From contig NZ_LMDI01000001.1 in the NCBI RefSeq assembly GCF_001425785.1, positions 62,001 to 126,000 on the forward strand: a stretch of 64,000 bases of DNA, written 5' to 3'. The number at the start of each line of letters is the position of its first letter. Positions within the stretch are counted from its first letter, which is position 1. Below, one piece after another: positions 50,798-60,054 of this stretch. Source of the stretch: Rhizobacter sp. Root1221 (GTDB taxonomy: Bacteria > Pseudomonadota > Gammaproteobacteria > Burkholderiales > Burkholderiaceae_C). Position numbers and translations under genes: made by a program. The notes below the pieces were generated by a model, which was not told the origin of the DNA, searched no databases, and saw only the letters and a list, made by a program, of their open reading frames with translations.

Positions 50798-50800
50798 AGT
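49505..50800 (-). mobile_element. TnpB-only IS605-type element inserted between traN and the 131-aa gene
   Basis: The left end is near the traN stop, with hairpin GACTCC/GGAGTC at 50750-50767. The right end has the imperfect hairpin at 49518-49536 followed by GAGGATGCCAA (read on the minus strand), like the known GGAGGATGTCAA end of this family. Exact edges need comparison with an empty site. The right end normally also encodes the guide RNA of TnpB. Confidence 0.7.
49518..49536 (-). repeat. right-end hairpin of the IS605-type element (putative end of the TnpB guide RNA scaffold)
   Basis: On the plus strand it reads CTCCCGCC-TTT-GGGGCGAG, a bulged stem (CTC/GAG and GCC/GGC). Next on the minus strand comes GGATGCCAA and then the flank. 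In this family the scaffold RNA ends here and the flanking bases become the guide, which would start near 49505 and read into the 131-aa gene. Confidence 0.5.
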
Positions 50801-53108
50801 AGCAAGCCGGAACACGGCTGGTGTTGTTGCCCTGGACGCCCGTCACGTTGGGCATCACCGGCACGATGGACGCGTAGAACTCGCTGAAATCCATGGCGTC
50901 GAAGCGAAGCGCCTGGAGCTCCGCAATCGTGAAGCCGCCGCATTGCGGGTTCTGTGCGCTGCCCCAGCCACGGCCCACCTGAACGCGGCCCTGTTCGTTG
51001 ATGATTCGTGACAGGGTCGAGTTGAAGCAGCAGTGCGAGTGCGTGGTCGTCACGCAGCCGCCAAGGACCTTATGTGAGCAGTAGCTGCCGACTTCGTGGC
51101 AAAGGCCGGCGCCACGTTGAAGAGCCAGACGGCCTTCGTGCTCATCGCACTCCATCAGGCTCATGATCACGTAGATGATGATCGCGATCACCAGAGACCA
51201 CGGATCGAACGCGAGCACCACGCCTTCGCCGGCCATGGTGGAGGACGAGTACAGGACGGTGCTCCCGGCAGGAAGCGCTGCACCGTTCACGGCCAAGGTG
51301 AAACCGTAGGAGCTGAGCGTGCCACTGAAGCCGCCGCTCGAAATCAGCGCCTGCAGGCCAGCGCTGATGAACTCGCGGTTCTCGCTGTTCATCAGCACGT
51401 CGTACACGAGTCGGGAGCCGGTGCCGAAGGTGCTCTGGTTCGTCATGCCTTTGCCGGCGCCGTCGGTGAAGCAGCAGTTCTTCAGCATGCGATTGCGGCA
51501 TTCCTGGCGTTCGCCGTTGAAGACCGTGAGCTTGTCCAGGTCCATGTAGATGCCCGCCTCGCGCGCGGCTTCCATGTAGGCCATGGAACGCGCGAAGTCC
51601 CCGTCGGCGGTGTAGGCGATGTTGAAGCAGCTGGTCCCCATGCAGAAGACATCGGTGGGGCAGTTCGATGCCGTCGTGATCGGCTCTGCGCCCGATGGGC
51701 ACTGGTAGGTGTCTTGGTAGACCGCGCAGGCGCTGGTGACGGGGTCGGTCTTCACGCATGTGCTGCCGAACGGGGTACAGCCGGCCGCCGCGAGCGGCGC
51801 GCACTCATCGCTGCTCGCACCCGACGTGCAGGACATGGTCCGCTCGTATGCCCAGCACGACCGGCTCACGTCGACGCCGCCAATGTCCTTTGTGCTCGGC
51901 CCATCCACGCAACGGTCGGGCGACGCGACCGAGCATCGACCTGCTGGGTCGAGAACCGGGCACTTGTCGTCCCAGTGGTCGATCTGCGTGATGTCCATGT
52001 GCGGCTCTTGGAAGGAGAGCGGCAAGGTCCAACCCGACGCGCCAACCACCTTCCCAGGCCCGGTCATCGCTGCGCACACGAACATGCCGGAGAGGTTCGT
52101 CGTCCTGATCGTACTCGGCGGGCATGTGTCACCATCGCCGGACGGAACGGAGGCCGTGGTGCTGTAGCAGACGGCCGGGTCGCCTGGCGCCGAGGCATCA
52201 CCGCTGCTGCGCACCATCAGCTGGTCGCCCGTGACCTGGCCGGCAGGGCAGGCATAGACTGGTGTGCCGAGCTGGAAGTTGTAGCTGCAGTTGCCGCCGC
52301 TGCATCCGGAGCCGGGCATCGCGACGACCTTGAAAGGGGACCAGCAGTACCCGGACCAGTGGGGCGACAGGTCGGTCACTTCCATCGGCGCGGTTAGCTG
52401 TGCCTTGGGCAGCCACAGCGGCTGCCAGTCAGTGCACGCGCCGTTGCCGCCATGGGCGTAGAACTGGAAGCGCAGCCGACCGTCCGTGGTGATGCGGCAT
52501 TGCGCCTGGGCGTACATGTGGTCGGCGCCGTTGCGGTCGGCCTGTGCCTTGGCGAACCAGGTGCCGATCTCGCAGCTCGGCGTCATCTTGGTCTCGACGG
52601 TCAGCTCACGCCTGCACGAGTAGGTGCCGATGCCGGTGTACCGGTTGCACATCCGGTCGACGGTTCCCGGCGGCGTCGTGACAGTGGAGGTCGTGCACCC
52701 CGAGTAGTACGACGAGAGATCGCCGAGGACGGATCCCGGATTGCGAGCAATCTCGCGTGCGGCCGCGACCGATGGATCGTGTGGACCCACCGCAGGCCGT
52801 GGCGTGTTCGCGGACTTCACCGCGTTTTGCTGGGCCTGGCACACCGGATCGTTGGGCGTCAGCGCGCAGGCCAGCAACTGAGCATTGGCCTGGGCAGGCA
52901 GGTTGGGTGCCTTGTACAGCGAAGTCTGCGGCGGTGTCGTCGTGTACCCAGGAACATTGGCGGAGGCGCCGGGGGTGTTGATCGTGCCCCGGATCGCTGG
53001 ATTGGCGGCCTGGCCAGCAGCCATTCCTTCCTCGTGCGGGCCTGCGACTGCGTAGGTCTGAGTGACGAGCAGCGCGAGGCAGCTGAGGCCGACAATGAAG
53101 CGCGTCAT
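50778..53108 (-). CDS. traN: TraN, F-type conjugation outer-membrane mating-pair stabilisation protein
   Basis: The protein is 776 aa (F TraN 602; related forms are longer). It has a signal peptide (FIVGLSCLALLVTQTYAVAG). Many cysteines follow in the typical pattern (about residues 140-520), then a TraN C-terminal region (CCFTDGAGKGMTNQ, LMECDEHEGRLAL, CHEVGSYCSHKVLGGC). It is exposed on the outer membrane and grips the recipient cell. The TnpB gene overlaps its last 20 bases, so the final residues (PACYYGQGKC) may or may not be original. Confidence 0.9.
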   Translation of the reverse strand: MTRFIVGLSCLALLVTQTYAVAGPHEEGMAAGQAANPAIRGTINTPGASANVPGYTTTPPQTSLYKAPNLPAQANAQLLACALTPNDPVCQAQQNAVKSANTPRPAVGPHDPSVAAAREIARNPGSVLGDLSSYYSGCTTSTVTTPPGTVDRMCNRYTGIGTYSCRRELTVETKMTPSCEIGTWFAKAQADRNGADHMYAQAQCRITTDGRLRFQFYAHGGNGACTDWQPLWLPKAQLTAPMEVTDLSPHWSGYCWSPFKVVAMPGSGCSGGNCSYNFQLGTPVYACPAGQVTGDQLMVRSSGDASAPGDPAVCYSTTASVPSGDGDTCPPSTIRTTNLSGMFVCAAMTGPGKVVGASGWTLPLSFQEPHMDITQIDHWDDKCPVLDPAGRCSVASPDRCVDGPSTKDIGGVDVSRSCWAYERTMSCTSGASSDECAPLAAAGCTPFGSTCVKTDPVTSACAVYQDTYQCPSGAEPITTASNCPTDVFCMGTSCFNIAYTADGDFARSMAYMEAAREAGIYMDLDKLTVFNGERQECRNRMLKNCCFTDGAGKGMTNQSTFGTGSRLVYDVLMNSENREFISAGLQALISSGGFSGTLSSYGFTLAVNGAALPAGSTVLYSSSTMAGEGVVLAFDPWSLVIAIIIYVIMSLMECDEHEGRLALQRGAGLCHEVGSYCSHKVLGGCVTTTHSHCCFNSTLSRIINEQGRVQVGRGWGSAQNPQCGGFTIAELQALRFDAMDFSEFYASIVPVMPNVTGVQGNNTSRVPACYYGQGKC

Positions 53109-53112
53109 GAGC

Positions 53113-53874
53113 TCACCCCTTGAGCCGTTTCAAGAACACTGCGGCGTCCTTGTCGAAAGCCGGTGCCGATCGCTGGAAAAACTCAAGTGCGTAGTCGAGG
53201 GAGACGTCGCCAACGACAGAGACGAAGGCGTCGGAAGCAAAGCATGTGTTCCCCCCGCAGTCGCTCGGCACGGCCCCGTTGCGCACGAGCACAAACGTCG
53301 GCGTCGCAGTCACGGCGAATCGGTCGAAGGCTTGGGGATCGATCTGGAATCCGACCTTGCGACTGCCGATGAGATCCTTCACACGCGCCACGGTCTCCTT
53401 CAGCGAGCCGTTCACGAAACCCCGGATCACCAAGATCGCCTGCGAGCGCGCTGCTTGGTCAACCAGGCGCGCGAGCGTGGGCTCGGGGATCGAGAAGCTG
53501 ACGAAGACCATGAGGCCCGGACCACCAGGGAAGGCACCCTGCGGCGGCGATCCCACGGCACGTTCGTAGCCCTTGGCCAGCGCCTCGAGGTCGACGGGCC
53601 GGTGGACGGAAGTAGGCTGCGGCAGCGCGTCGATGCGCGGCGTGCCCTGGATGGGGACGCGCGCGAGCTCTGCCTCGGACGGCATTCGGTTCGCGCGTCT
53701 GGCGCGTTCGATGTCCGCGTCCGTGATCTGCGGCTGCTGCCGCCGCGCGCGTGCCATGTCGGCCTCCGTGATGGAGGGAATGGTCGCCTGCTGGCTCCAG
53801 GCGTTGGAAGCGAGTGTCAGCACGCCGGCGACGCCGACCAACCCGAGGCGGTGGAAGAGATCAGTAGCCCACAC
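53113..53874 (-). CDS. trbC: TrbC, F-type pilus assembly protein
   Basis: The protein is 253 aa (F TrbC 212). It has a signal-type N-terminus (LGLVGVAGVLTLASNAWSQ) and then a linker of MARARRQQPQ-type repeats. The TrbC_Ftype domain has LMVFVSFSIPEPTLARLVD, ILVIRGFVNGSLKETVARV, IDPQAFDRFAVTATPTFVLV and DVSLDYALEFF. It is a periplasmic pilus assembly factor. It overlaps the traU end by 14 bases and precedes traN by four. Confidence 0.92.
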   Translation of the reverse strand: MWATDLFHRLGLVGVAGVLTLASNAWSQQATIPSITEADMARARRQQPQITDADIERARRANRMPSEAELARVPIQGTPRIDALPQPTSVHRPVDLEALAKGYERAVGSPPQGAFPGGPGLMVFVSFSIPEPTLARLVDQAARSQAILVIRGFVNGSLKETVARVKDLIGSRKVGFQIDPQAFDRFAVTATPTFVLVRNGAVPSDCGGNTCFASDAFVSVVGDVSLDYALEFFQRSAPAFDKDAAVFLKRLKG

Positions 53875-54874
53875 AGCAGTTCCGCTTTCTGAAGAGCATG
53901 AAGGCGAAGTCTTCGCCGCGAACGGGGTACTCCTTCCCCGCGCCCCAGGTCACCGTGGTGCGTCCGAACGGCTGGCAGCACCTCCCGCTTTCCTTCGCTG
54001 TATTCGGCATGGGGTAGGTCAGCTGGGTCTTGTAGAAGCGCTTGTCCATCACTGGCTCGTAGTACGGGCCGCAGAGCCCATCTTTGCCGTGCCATCCCCA
54101 GGAGATCAGTTCGCGATGCATCTTGACGGTCAGGCGTTGGGCGATCAGCGAAGCCGTGCGCACGCCTCCCATGTGATACGGAACGTGACCATCCATGGGA
54201 TAGAGACCGCCCTGGCAACCGGCACACCAGAACATCTCCGGAATGCCGAAGCCCGTGGTTGCCGCCACGCAGTCCGCGGCACATGCGGCCACGGCGACCG
54301 GGTTCGCGAACAGGATCGCGTCGGGATTGAGGATCAACGTGAGCTCGTCGTCGTTCCACAGCGGATCCACCTCGGTCATGTACGCGACGTCGAACGCGCC
54401 GTGCTCGAGGCACGGAAAGTCGGTGACGACGTCCAGGTAGAACATCACCGGGTTCATGTAGAAGTGCGACTGGTAGAAGCTGCCACCGTCGCCGTCGCCT
54501 TCAGGGCGCGTGAAGCGCGCGCTCTCCGGTGCGGGGATGCCTGGATCGAGGTCGAGGCCGCCGAGAGAGACCAAGCAGAACGGCTTGCGCACCGCTTCGA
54601 CGTGACGAGCTGGCTCCCAGAAGCCAATCGAGATTCCGATGGTCGGATTGACGATGCAGCTGCACATCGCGGGCACGTCGTTGGGGGCGTCTTCCTGGCC
54701 ACCGAAGTTGCCCACTGTGGCGTTGCCAATGCTCAGCGGAAGAATGCAGGACCAGCAGATGTCCGTGATCGGGTTCGGGAACTTGCCGGTGCAGGTGGCG
54801 ATCCCTGCAGCGCGTGCCATCCCGGTGCTGAAGAGCGCAAGCAGAACCAGGACGAGGGTGAACAGCTTCTTCAT
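53861..54874 (-). CDS. traU: TraU, F-type conjugation pilus assembly protein
   Basis: The protein is 337 aa (F TraU 330) from ATG 54874, which overlaps the traW stop (ATGA). It has a signal peptide (LFTLVLVLLALFSTGMARAA) and a cysteine-rich mature part (WSCILPLSIGN, PAMCSCIVN, CAADCVAATTG, WCAGCQGGLYPM, GRCCQPFG, RKRNCCVGY). The family needs many disulfide bonds, which explains a DsbC gene in the same operon. It works with TraW in DNA transfer and pilus assembly. Confidence 0.93.
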   Translation of the reverse strand: MKKLFTLVLVLLALFSTGMARAAGIATCTGKFPNPITDICWSCILPLSIGNATVGNFGGQEDAPNDVPAMCSCIVNPTIGISIGFWEPARHVEAVRKPFCLVSLGGLDLDPGIPAPESARFTRPEGDGDGGSFYQSHFYMNPVMFYLDVVTDFPCLEHGAFDVAYMTEVDPLWNDDELTLILNPDAILFANPVAVAACAADCVAATTGFGIPEMFWCAGCQGGLYPMDGHVPYHMGGVRTASLIAQRLTVKMHRELISWGWHGKDGLCGPYYEPVMDKRFYKTQLTYPMPNTAKESGRCCQPFGRTTVTWGAGKEYPVRGEDFAFMLFRKRNCCVGY

Positions 54875-55500
54875 CGCAGGGCGAGCTCGTCGATGCGGAG
54901 GCGACTGCCTTCCTGGGACACGATCGCGGGCACGGCGGTGATGCCCAGCTTGCGGACGAGCAGCCCCTGCTGGTCGTAGTAGACCGGGATCTGCCATGCC
55001 TTCATGAGGTTGAGGTAAGAGCCACCAACCAGAATCGGCTTCACCCGACCTCGGTAGTGGTCGATCAGTTCGCGGGCGCGCCGCACTTGGCGCGCGTCTC
55101 CCCCGTCGAAGAAGAGAAGGCGCTTCGACATGGAGACCACGTCGAGTGGGTTCTTGACGGTGCCGGCCGGGAAGAGCACGTGCCCGCGATCGTCCAGCAC
55201 GTTCTGGGGAAGCCGAACTGACGGATCGAAGTAGAACGTGCGGGCCGCCTCGGCCGCCTTCACGCCCGGCACCGCCGGTGGGTTGTTCACCGTGGCGGTG
55301 GCGCGAGCCCTGGCTTGCTGCTGCATCCGCGCGATCTCGCCCGAGCGCTCCTTCTCCTTGAGCTTGGCCGTGATGTGCTCGAGCAGGTTCTGCTCAGCGA
55401 TCGGGTAGGTGGGGCCGATCTTGCCGAGAGCCTCGGAGCGAGCGCCACCGGAGAAGGCGATCGTGATGGCGGCCGCGGCAGCGAGCGGGGTGAGTCTCAC
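54871..55500 (-). CDS. traW: TraW, F-type conjugation pilus assembly protein
   Basis: The protein is 209 aa (F TraW 210) with a GTG start at 55500 and a GAGGAG site. It has a signal peptide (PLAAAAAITIAFSGGARSEA) and then the TraW pattern: LGKIGPTYPIAEQNLLEHI, YFDPSVRLPQNVLDDRGHVL, LFFDGGDARQVRRA, KPILVGGSYLNLM, YYDQQGLLVRKLGITAVPAI. It is periplasmic. It sits one base after the preceding 115-aa gene. Confidence 0.93.
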   Translation of the reverse strand: MRLTPLAAAAAITIAFSGGARSEALGKIGPTYPIAEQNLLEHITAKLKEKERSGEIARMQQQARARATATVNNPPAVPGVKAAEAARTFYFDPSVRLPQNVLDDRGHVLFPAGTVKNPLDVVSMSKRLLFFDGGDARQVRRARELIDHYRGRVKPILVGGSYLNLMKAWQIPVYYDQQGLLVRKLGITAVPAIVSQEGSRLRIDELALR

Positions 55501-55501
55501 C

Positions 55502-55849
55502 TCAGCTCCTCGGGGGGCAGGAGACCTGGGCGGCCAAGCGCTGCAGGGTCGCGGCGTCGCGCTGGTGCGATGCCCGAACCATCGCCATCAGGGTCGGATC
55601 GCCGTCGGCCTCTGCGAAGGCTCGCCGCAGCTCCACGGTCCGCATGGCACGACCGCATCGGGACTGGAAAGCCGCCAAGTAGGCCTCCGCGCCGTCGCGC
55701 GCCGGCGGTGCGACCTGGGCCAGCAAGGACAGGTAGACCTCGATCGGGACGTCGTCCCGGAACTCCAGTCGCTCTGGCTGCGCTTGAGCGAACGCCGACA
55801 CGCTCGTGAAGATGGACGTAGCGACGGCGATGAGAGTGAGCGGGCGCAT
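55502..55849 (-). CDS. small periplasmic protein of the tra operon, 115 aa
   Basis: The ATG at 55849 opens a signal peptide (LTLIAVATSIFTSVSAFAQ). The mature helical part has two Cys (SRCGRAM, QVSCPP), likely a disulfide. It lies between the S26 peptidase and traW with almost no gap, so it is a conjugation gene, but no F-family name fits. Confidence 0.65.
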   Translation of the reverse strand: MRPLTLIAVATSIFTSVSAFAQAQPERLEFRDDVPIEVYLSLLAQVAPPARDGAEAYLAAFQSRCGRAMRTVELRRAFAEADGDPTLMAMVRASHQRDAATLQRLAAQVSCPPRS

Positions 55850-55860
55850 GGACTGACCTC

Positions 55861-56439
55861 TCAAAAGATCGGGTTGACCGTCGCTCGGACATTCCGCACG
55901 GCCACCAAGCCGCTGCTGCGATAGCGCGAGTCGAAGCTGTCCGGGCTGGTCCCTTGGACGTAGAGGAAGCCAGGCGGAATGACGATCGGGGCGATCGGCT
56001 GCAGCGGCCGCCGATCGAAGGCGTGCGTCTTGGCGCGGCCGACCGCCACGCCGTTGACGAACACGTCGCGCCCGACGACGGCGACGCTGTCCCCAGGCAC
56101 GCCTGCGACGCGCTTGAAGAAGGCCTGGTCCCCGAGGCCCGGGTAGTCCAGTTGCGCGGCCTCGCCGGTGAAGAGGTAGACCACGAGGTCCCCGCGCTGC
56201 AGCGGGCCGTGCCAGTAGTCGACGTAGACGATGCTGTACGGCAAGCTGGGCGTCCAGTTGAACATCACCGGGAGGACGGGGACGTGGGGGACGAAGAGCC
56301 GGAGCAGTGCGAGACCCCAGATGGCGGCGATCAGGCCGTAAAGCCACCAGCGCCGCCGAAAGTCTTGGCCCAGCGACCTCGCGCCACCAGCCCACCAGCT
56401 GAGCACGCCGGCAGGTCGCGCTGCGATCGCGGCGCTCAT
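55861..56439 (-). CDS. S26-family signal peptidase of the conjugation system (TraF/LepB-like)
   Basis: The protein is 192 aa from ATG 56439, overlapping the trbI stop. One membrane helix (WWLYGLIAAIWGLALLRLF) precedes the enzyme domain. The catalytic Ser is in NWTPSLPYSIVY, the catalytic Lys in QAFFKRVAGVPGDSV, and FLYVQGTSPDSFDSRY is the third S26 box. In R391/SXT- and RP4-type systems such a peptidase matures pilin or other exported Tra proteins. It is unrelated to the thioredoxin-like TraF at 34727. Confidence 0.88.
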   Translation of the reverse strand: MSAAIAARPAGVLSWWAGGARSLGQDFRRRWWLYGLIAAIWGLALLRLFVPHVPVLPVMFNWTPSLPYSIVYVDYWHGPLQRGDLVVYLFTGEAAQLDYPGLGDQAFFKRVAGVPGDSVAVVGRDVFVNGVAVGRAKTHAFDRRPLQPIAPIVIPPGFLYVQGTSPDSFDSRYRSSGLVAVRNVRATVNPIF

Positions 56440-56801
56440 GACTTGCGCTCCCGTTCGAGCTTGGCCTTCAGCAGCGGCGTCAGGTCCAGTGTGTTGGCCG
56501 TGGTGCCGGCGACCGCGCTCTTGAGCACCACGAGGCACTGGCAGTCTGCGGGTAGCTCGTCCAGAGCGGCCGGAAGCCGCTTCGCGAAGGCGCTCGCGAG
56601 ATCGAGGGCATGCTGCCGCTCCTCGTCACTATTGCTGGCCGTGAGCAGCGCCGCAAACTCGGTCTCCTTCGTCCGGTAGACCTCGGAGACGTCAACGACG
56701 CCGATGAGACGGCCGGGCCGCACAACCAGCCGGTCGTAGACGACCAGGCCGCAGGTGGCCACCAGCGTAGAGAGCGCAACGCTCAGTGCGATGGTCTTCA
56801 T
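56436..56801 (-). CDS. trbI: TrbI-like protein of the F-type conjugation system
   Basis: The protein is 121 aa (F TrbI 128). It has an N-terminal membrane helix (IALSVALSTLVATCGLVVYD) and then the TrbI_Ftype-like stretch (VVDVSEVYRTKETEFAALL) and a helical end. It is inner-membrane bound and affects pilus outgrowth and retraction. ATGA overlaps with traC upstream and with the S26 gene downstream show translational coupling. Confidence 0.8.
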   Translation of the reverse strand: MKTIALSVALSTLVATCGLVVYDRLVVRPGRLIGVVDVSEVYRTKETEFAALLTASNSDEERQHALDLASAFAKRLPAALDELPADCQCLVVLKSAVAGTTANTLDLTPLLKAKLERERKS

Positions 56802-59401
56802 ACGTCGTGACCCCTGCGGCGCAGCAGCTCCGTGATGGCATCGTCGATCGAGTAGCCGGCGCGCCGCAGCTGATCGAGCGGCGCGTTGTCGTCCAGCTTG
56901 TTGCTGAACAGCAGGTGGCTGAACGGATCGAGCACGATGCGGGCAACGCCCTCGCCGACGGGCGAGGACACATAGCATTCGGAGAACACGCCTTCCTCCT
57001 TGCGCAGCGACTGAAGCATCCGCTTCTTCGACTCGTCCGCCGTCAGCTTCCCGTTGCGAATCAGCAACTCAATGGACTCCGGCTTCTGACGGAGCAGGAA
57101 CATCCAGTCGGTGCAGTTGAGAGCCGCTTCCATCTGCGTGGAGCTGTAGTAGTCGTCGCCGCTCTGCGTGGCTGTGACCAACGATCCACCGTACTTGCGT
57201 GCCCGCCGTGCAGCCTCCTCGACAGAGGCGGCCATGATGCTGTCGTTGTTGCTGGCGTCCCCGAGTTGCTGCTTCAACTCGTCTATGAACCAGACCTTCT
57301 TGCGGTCCCGCGTGAGGTACATCTCGCGGGTGATCTGGTAGAAGATGAGGATGTTCGTGACGCTGTGGAGATCCGGCTTGCGCTTGAGCTCTTCGTTCTC
57401 GATGACGACGAAGTCGTTCGAGAAGTCGCAGGTGTTCGGTCCGCTGAAGAATCGCTCATAATGCCCGCCCCGAGCGTAGGGATTGAGCATTACCGCGAGG
57501 TCCTTGATCCGCTGATCGTTCTTCAGCCCCAGTTCCTCAAGCGTGCCGGCGACAAAGGAGTCGCGAAGCAGTGTCATGTCCATGTCGCAGCCGTACTTGG
57601 CCCACAGCTTGAGGACCATCGCTGAAATGCCCTTGAGCTGCACTTCCTCGAGCGGCCGGCTCATCGAGGCCATCTTCGCGATGGCTGCCTGAAGGATGTC
57701 GATGTCCTCGTTGATGTTGTCGACCAGCGGGAAGGGATTCAGCGACAGATGCACATCGGGGCGGAACTCGATGTACGTGCCGCCCGCCTTCCGGCAAAGC
57801 TTCTCGAACGATCGGCCCAGGTCCTGCATCCAGACCTTGGCGCCGATGGACAAGTAGGACCAGGCCATCTCGTTCATCAGCACGGACTTCCCGGAGCCAG
57901 GTGCCCCAATGATGGCGGCCGTCGGGTTGCCGAGGTCGTTGTCGTACAGATCCAGCGTCATCAACTGGCCGCGCCGACCAGCAAATAGCATGGTGGGCGT
58001 CTTGGTACCACGCCACTCGGCGACGATCGGCGCGAGGTGAATCGCGTTTCCGACGGTCTTGCGGGTCACGCGCTTCATCTTCTTCAAGTCGCCATGAAGC
58101 ACTGGAGACAGCGTCATTGGCAGGCTCGCGATCAACGCCTGGCGTTGCATGAAGACGTCCGCATTCAGCTCGAATCCGCGGGCACGCCAGATGGATTTCG
58201 CTGCCTCCTGGGCTTGCACGCCCTTGCCAGGTTGGCAGAACAGGCCCAGCTCGTGGTACATGCTGATCAAGGTGCCGCCCGCGTCGAGCACGTCGGCGGC
58301 TGCGGTCCAGTCACGGGCCTTCTTCCCGACGTCGGGCATCACCGACGCCATTTTGCTGCCCGCGTTCTGCGTCGCACGTACGTGGTTCGCCGTCACGACG
58401 TTGCGCGTTGCATTGGGATCGAGGACGTGGACGCCCATGGTCAGCAGGAACGGCGTGTTGTACTGAAGCGCCGGCTGCATCAGGTCGCCGATGAGTGCGC
58501 CCATCTGCCAAAGGCCGAACCGCTCCGGGAAGGACTTGATGGAGAAGAAGCGCAACTCCATCTCGTGGGCCGTGCGCTCGTCTGACTCGCCGTGACGATC
58601 TCCAGCCTCCTTGGCGAGGTGAATGCGGTGCGGCGTCGGGTCCTGCACGGTGTCGCGGTCGACGACCTGGTCACGCACCTCGCGGCCATCGTCGTAGTGA
58701 AGTTCGAGCGAGTGCGTGCTCGTGAGCCGGTCGGGATTGACGAACAGCGAAACCCAGTTCAACAGGTCGGCTGCATCGCAGACGCGATTCGGCAGTGAGG
58801 CCGAGCGCAGCGTCGTTGCCATGCCTTCGCGCAGGGAGACGATCTGCTCAAGGTCGGACAGGTTGCTGGCGTCGCCCTGGACGGTGACGCTCATCATCAA
58901 GCGGAAGTCGCGGATCGTGTAGTGGAAGCCTTGGGTCAGCGATTGCTGCGCACCGCGGGTGAGGTGCTCGAAGCGGCGGCGTGCGAGCTTTCGGAAGAGG
59001 TTGTCGTTGCGCGCAGGGCGGCCCCATTCCTGGGCCTTGTCCGCCTGGTCGGGATCCTCGGTGCGGAGATTGGCGTAGGCCCGCAACTGCCGGCGCAGGT
59101 GCGGAGAGCCGAAAAGATGGAACTGGATGCCCGTGTTGGCAGGGCAGTTCGCATAGAGGGAGATCAGCACCTCGACCATGCGATCGTCCGCCCCCGACTG
59201 CGGCATCACCTCCAGCATGAAGCCGATCCCGTCGCGGTTGACGAACAGTCGCTCATCCTCGAGGTAGGACTGGTAGGGCAGCCAGCTCGCGAACTGGTCG
59301 GCGGGTGACTCGTCCTCACGGCCGAACCCGAAGAGGCGGCCCGGCGTCGTTGGGCCGGTGTCGGGGTCGCCGAAGAGGCTGGCGCGCAAGGTGGAAAGCA
59401 T
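56798..59401 (-). CDS. traC: TraC, VirB4-type ATPase of the F-type conjugation system
   Basis: The protein is 867 aa (F TraC 875) from ATG 59401. The N-terminal half is the TraC_F domain (FASWLPYQSYLEDERLFVNR). The ATPase half has Walker A GAPGSGKSVLMNEM (about residues 496-509) and Walker B KKVWFIDELKQQLG. Later motifs VTATQSGDDYYSS and MLRQ-type helices follow. It is a peripheral inner-membrane motor that drives pilus assembly. The stop overlaps trbI by four bases. Confidence 0.95.
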   Translation of the reverse strand: MLSTLRASLFGDPDTGPTTPGRLFGFGREDESPADQFASWLPYQSYLEDERLFVNRDGIGFMLEVMPQSGADDRMVEVLISLYANCPANTGIQFHLFGSPHLRRQLRAYANLRTEDPDQADKAQEWGRPARNDNLFRKLARRRFEHLTRGAQQSLTQGFHYTIRDFRLMMSVTVQGDASNLSDLEQIVSLREGMATTLRSASLPNRVCDAADLLNWVSLFVNPDRLTSTHSLELHYDDGREVRDQVVDRDTVQDPTPHRIHLAKEAGDRHGESDERTAHEMELRFFSIKSFPERFGLWQMGALIGDLMQPALQYNTPFLLTMGVHVLDPNATRNVVTANHVRATQNAGSKMASVMPDVGKKARDWTAAADVLDAGGTLISMYHELGLFCQPGKGVQAQEAAKSIWRARGFELNADVFMQRQALIASLPMTLSPVLHGDLKKMKRVTRKTVGNAIHLAPIVAEWRGTKTPTMLFAGRRGQLMTLDLYDNDLGNPTAAIIGAPGSGKSVLMNEMAWSYLSIGAKVWMQDLGRSFEKLCRKAGGTYIEFRPDVHLSLNPFPLVDNINEDIDILQAAIAKMASMSRPLEEVQLKGISAMVLKLWAKYGCDMDMTLLRDSFVAGTLEELGLKNDQRIKDLAVMLNPYARGGHYERFFSGPNTCDFSNDFVVIENEELKRKPDLHSVTNILIFYQITREMYLTRDRKKVWFIDELKQQLGDASNNDSIMAASVEEAARRARKYGGSLVTATQSGDDYYSSTQMEAALNCTDWMFLLRQKPESIELLIRNGKLTADESKKRMLQSLRKEEGVFSECYVSSPVGEGVARIVLDPFSHLLFSNKLDDNAPLDQLRRAGYSIDDAITELLRRRGHDV

Positions 59402-59412
59402 GCTTGTCTCCC

Positions 59413-60054
59413 TCAGTTGTCGCCCAGGGGCGTCGTTGCGCCGCCGCGCTGCTGCAGCGCCTTGAGCGCCTGCGTCACAGCCGCGCCGTCGTCCGAGCCG
59501 ATAGCCAGGGCGCCCGGCGGACGGGCGGGTTCGTTGGCGACGCCTTTCGCGGCCGTGGCGGCGAGCTTGGCGGGACGGATCGGTGCAAAGGGCTCGCGGG
59601 CTTGCCGCTGGACGTGGTCCACGAGCCACCGGCCGTCGTCCACCTGCACGTAGACCACGCTTTCGCCATTGAGGTCACGGTCGGCGTCCTCCCACGGCTT
59701 GATCCACAGGCGCATGACGCGAGGTGCCGCGCGCAGAGGGGAGGGCTGATGGGCGGCGGCTGTCCGCGACGGCGCTGTGCCGCTCGCAGACGTGACCGAC
59801 AGCGCATCCTGCCGAGATGACATCTCCGGCGCCGGGATACCGTCGGGTGCCTGCATCGAAGACTTGCGTTGCGAGGGCAGGTTGTTGTGCAGCGCGTTGT
59901 AGTAAGTCCCGGACACCGAGTCGCACTTGACACCAACTAGCGCCTTGCAGGCATAGCTTGATGTGCCGTCGAGGCCGGTGATGCTGCCGCAGGCCGTGAG
60001 GGTGGCACAGACCGCAGCGATCGCGAGAGGGCGGATGCAGTTGATGGTGCTCAT
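59413..60054 (-). CDS. traV: TraV, outer-membrane lipoprotein of the F-type transfer channel
   Basis: The protein is 213 aa (F TraV 171) from ATG 60054, overlapping the dsbC stop. It is a lipoprotein by its lipobox ([15 protein letters not shown]), then has two Cys as in the family ([22 protein letters not shown]), a Pro/Ala-rich middle and an Arg/Trp segment ([19 protein letters not shown]). It links TraB and TraK to the outer membrane. Confidence 0.88.
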   Translation of the reverse strand: MSTINCIRPLAIAAVCATLTACGSITGLDGTSSYACKALVGVKCDSVSGTYYNALHNNLPSQRKSSMQAPDGIPAPEMSSRQDALSVTSASGTAPSRTAAAHQPSPLRAAPRVMRLWIKPWEDADRDLNGESVVYVQVDDGRWLVDHVQRQAREPFAPIRPAKLAATAAKGVANEPARPPGALAIGSDDGAAVTQALKALQQRGGATTPLGDN

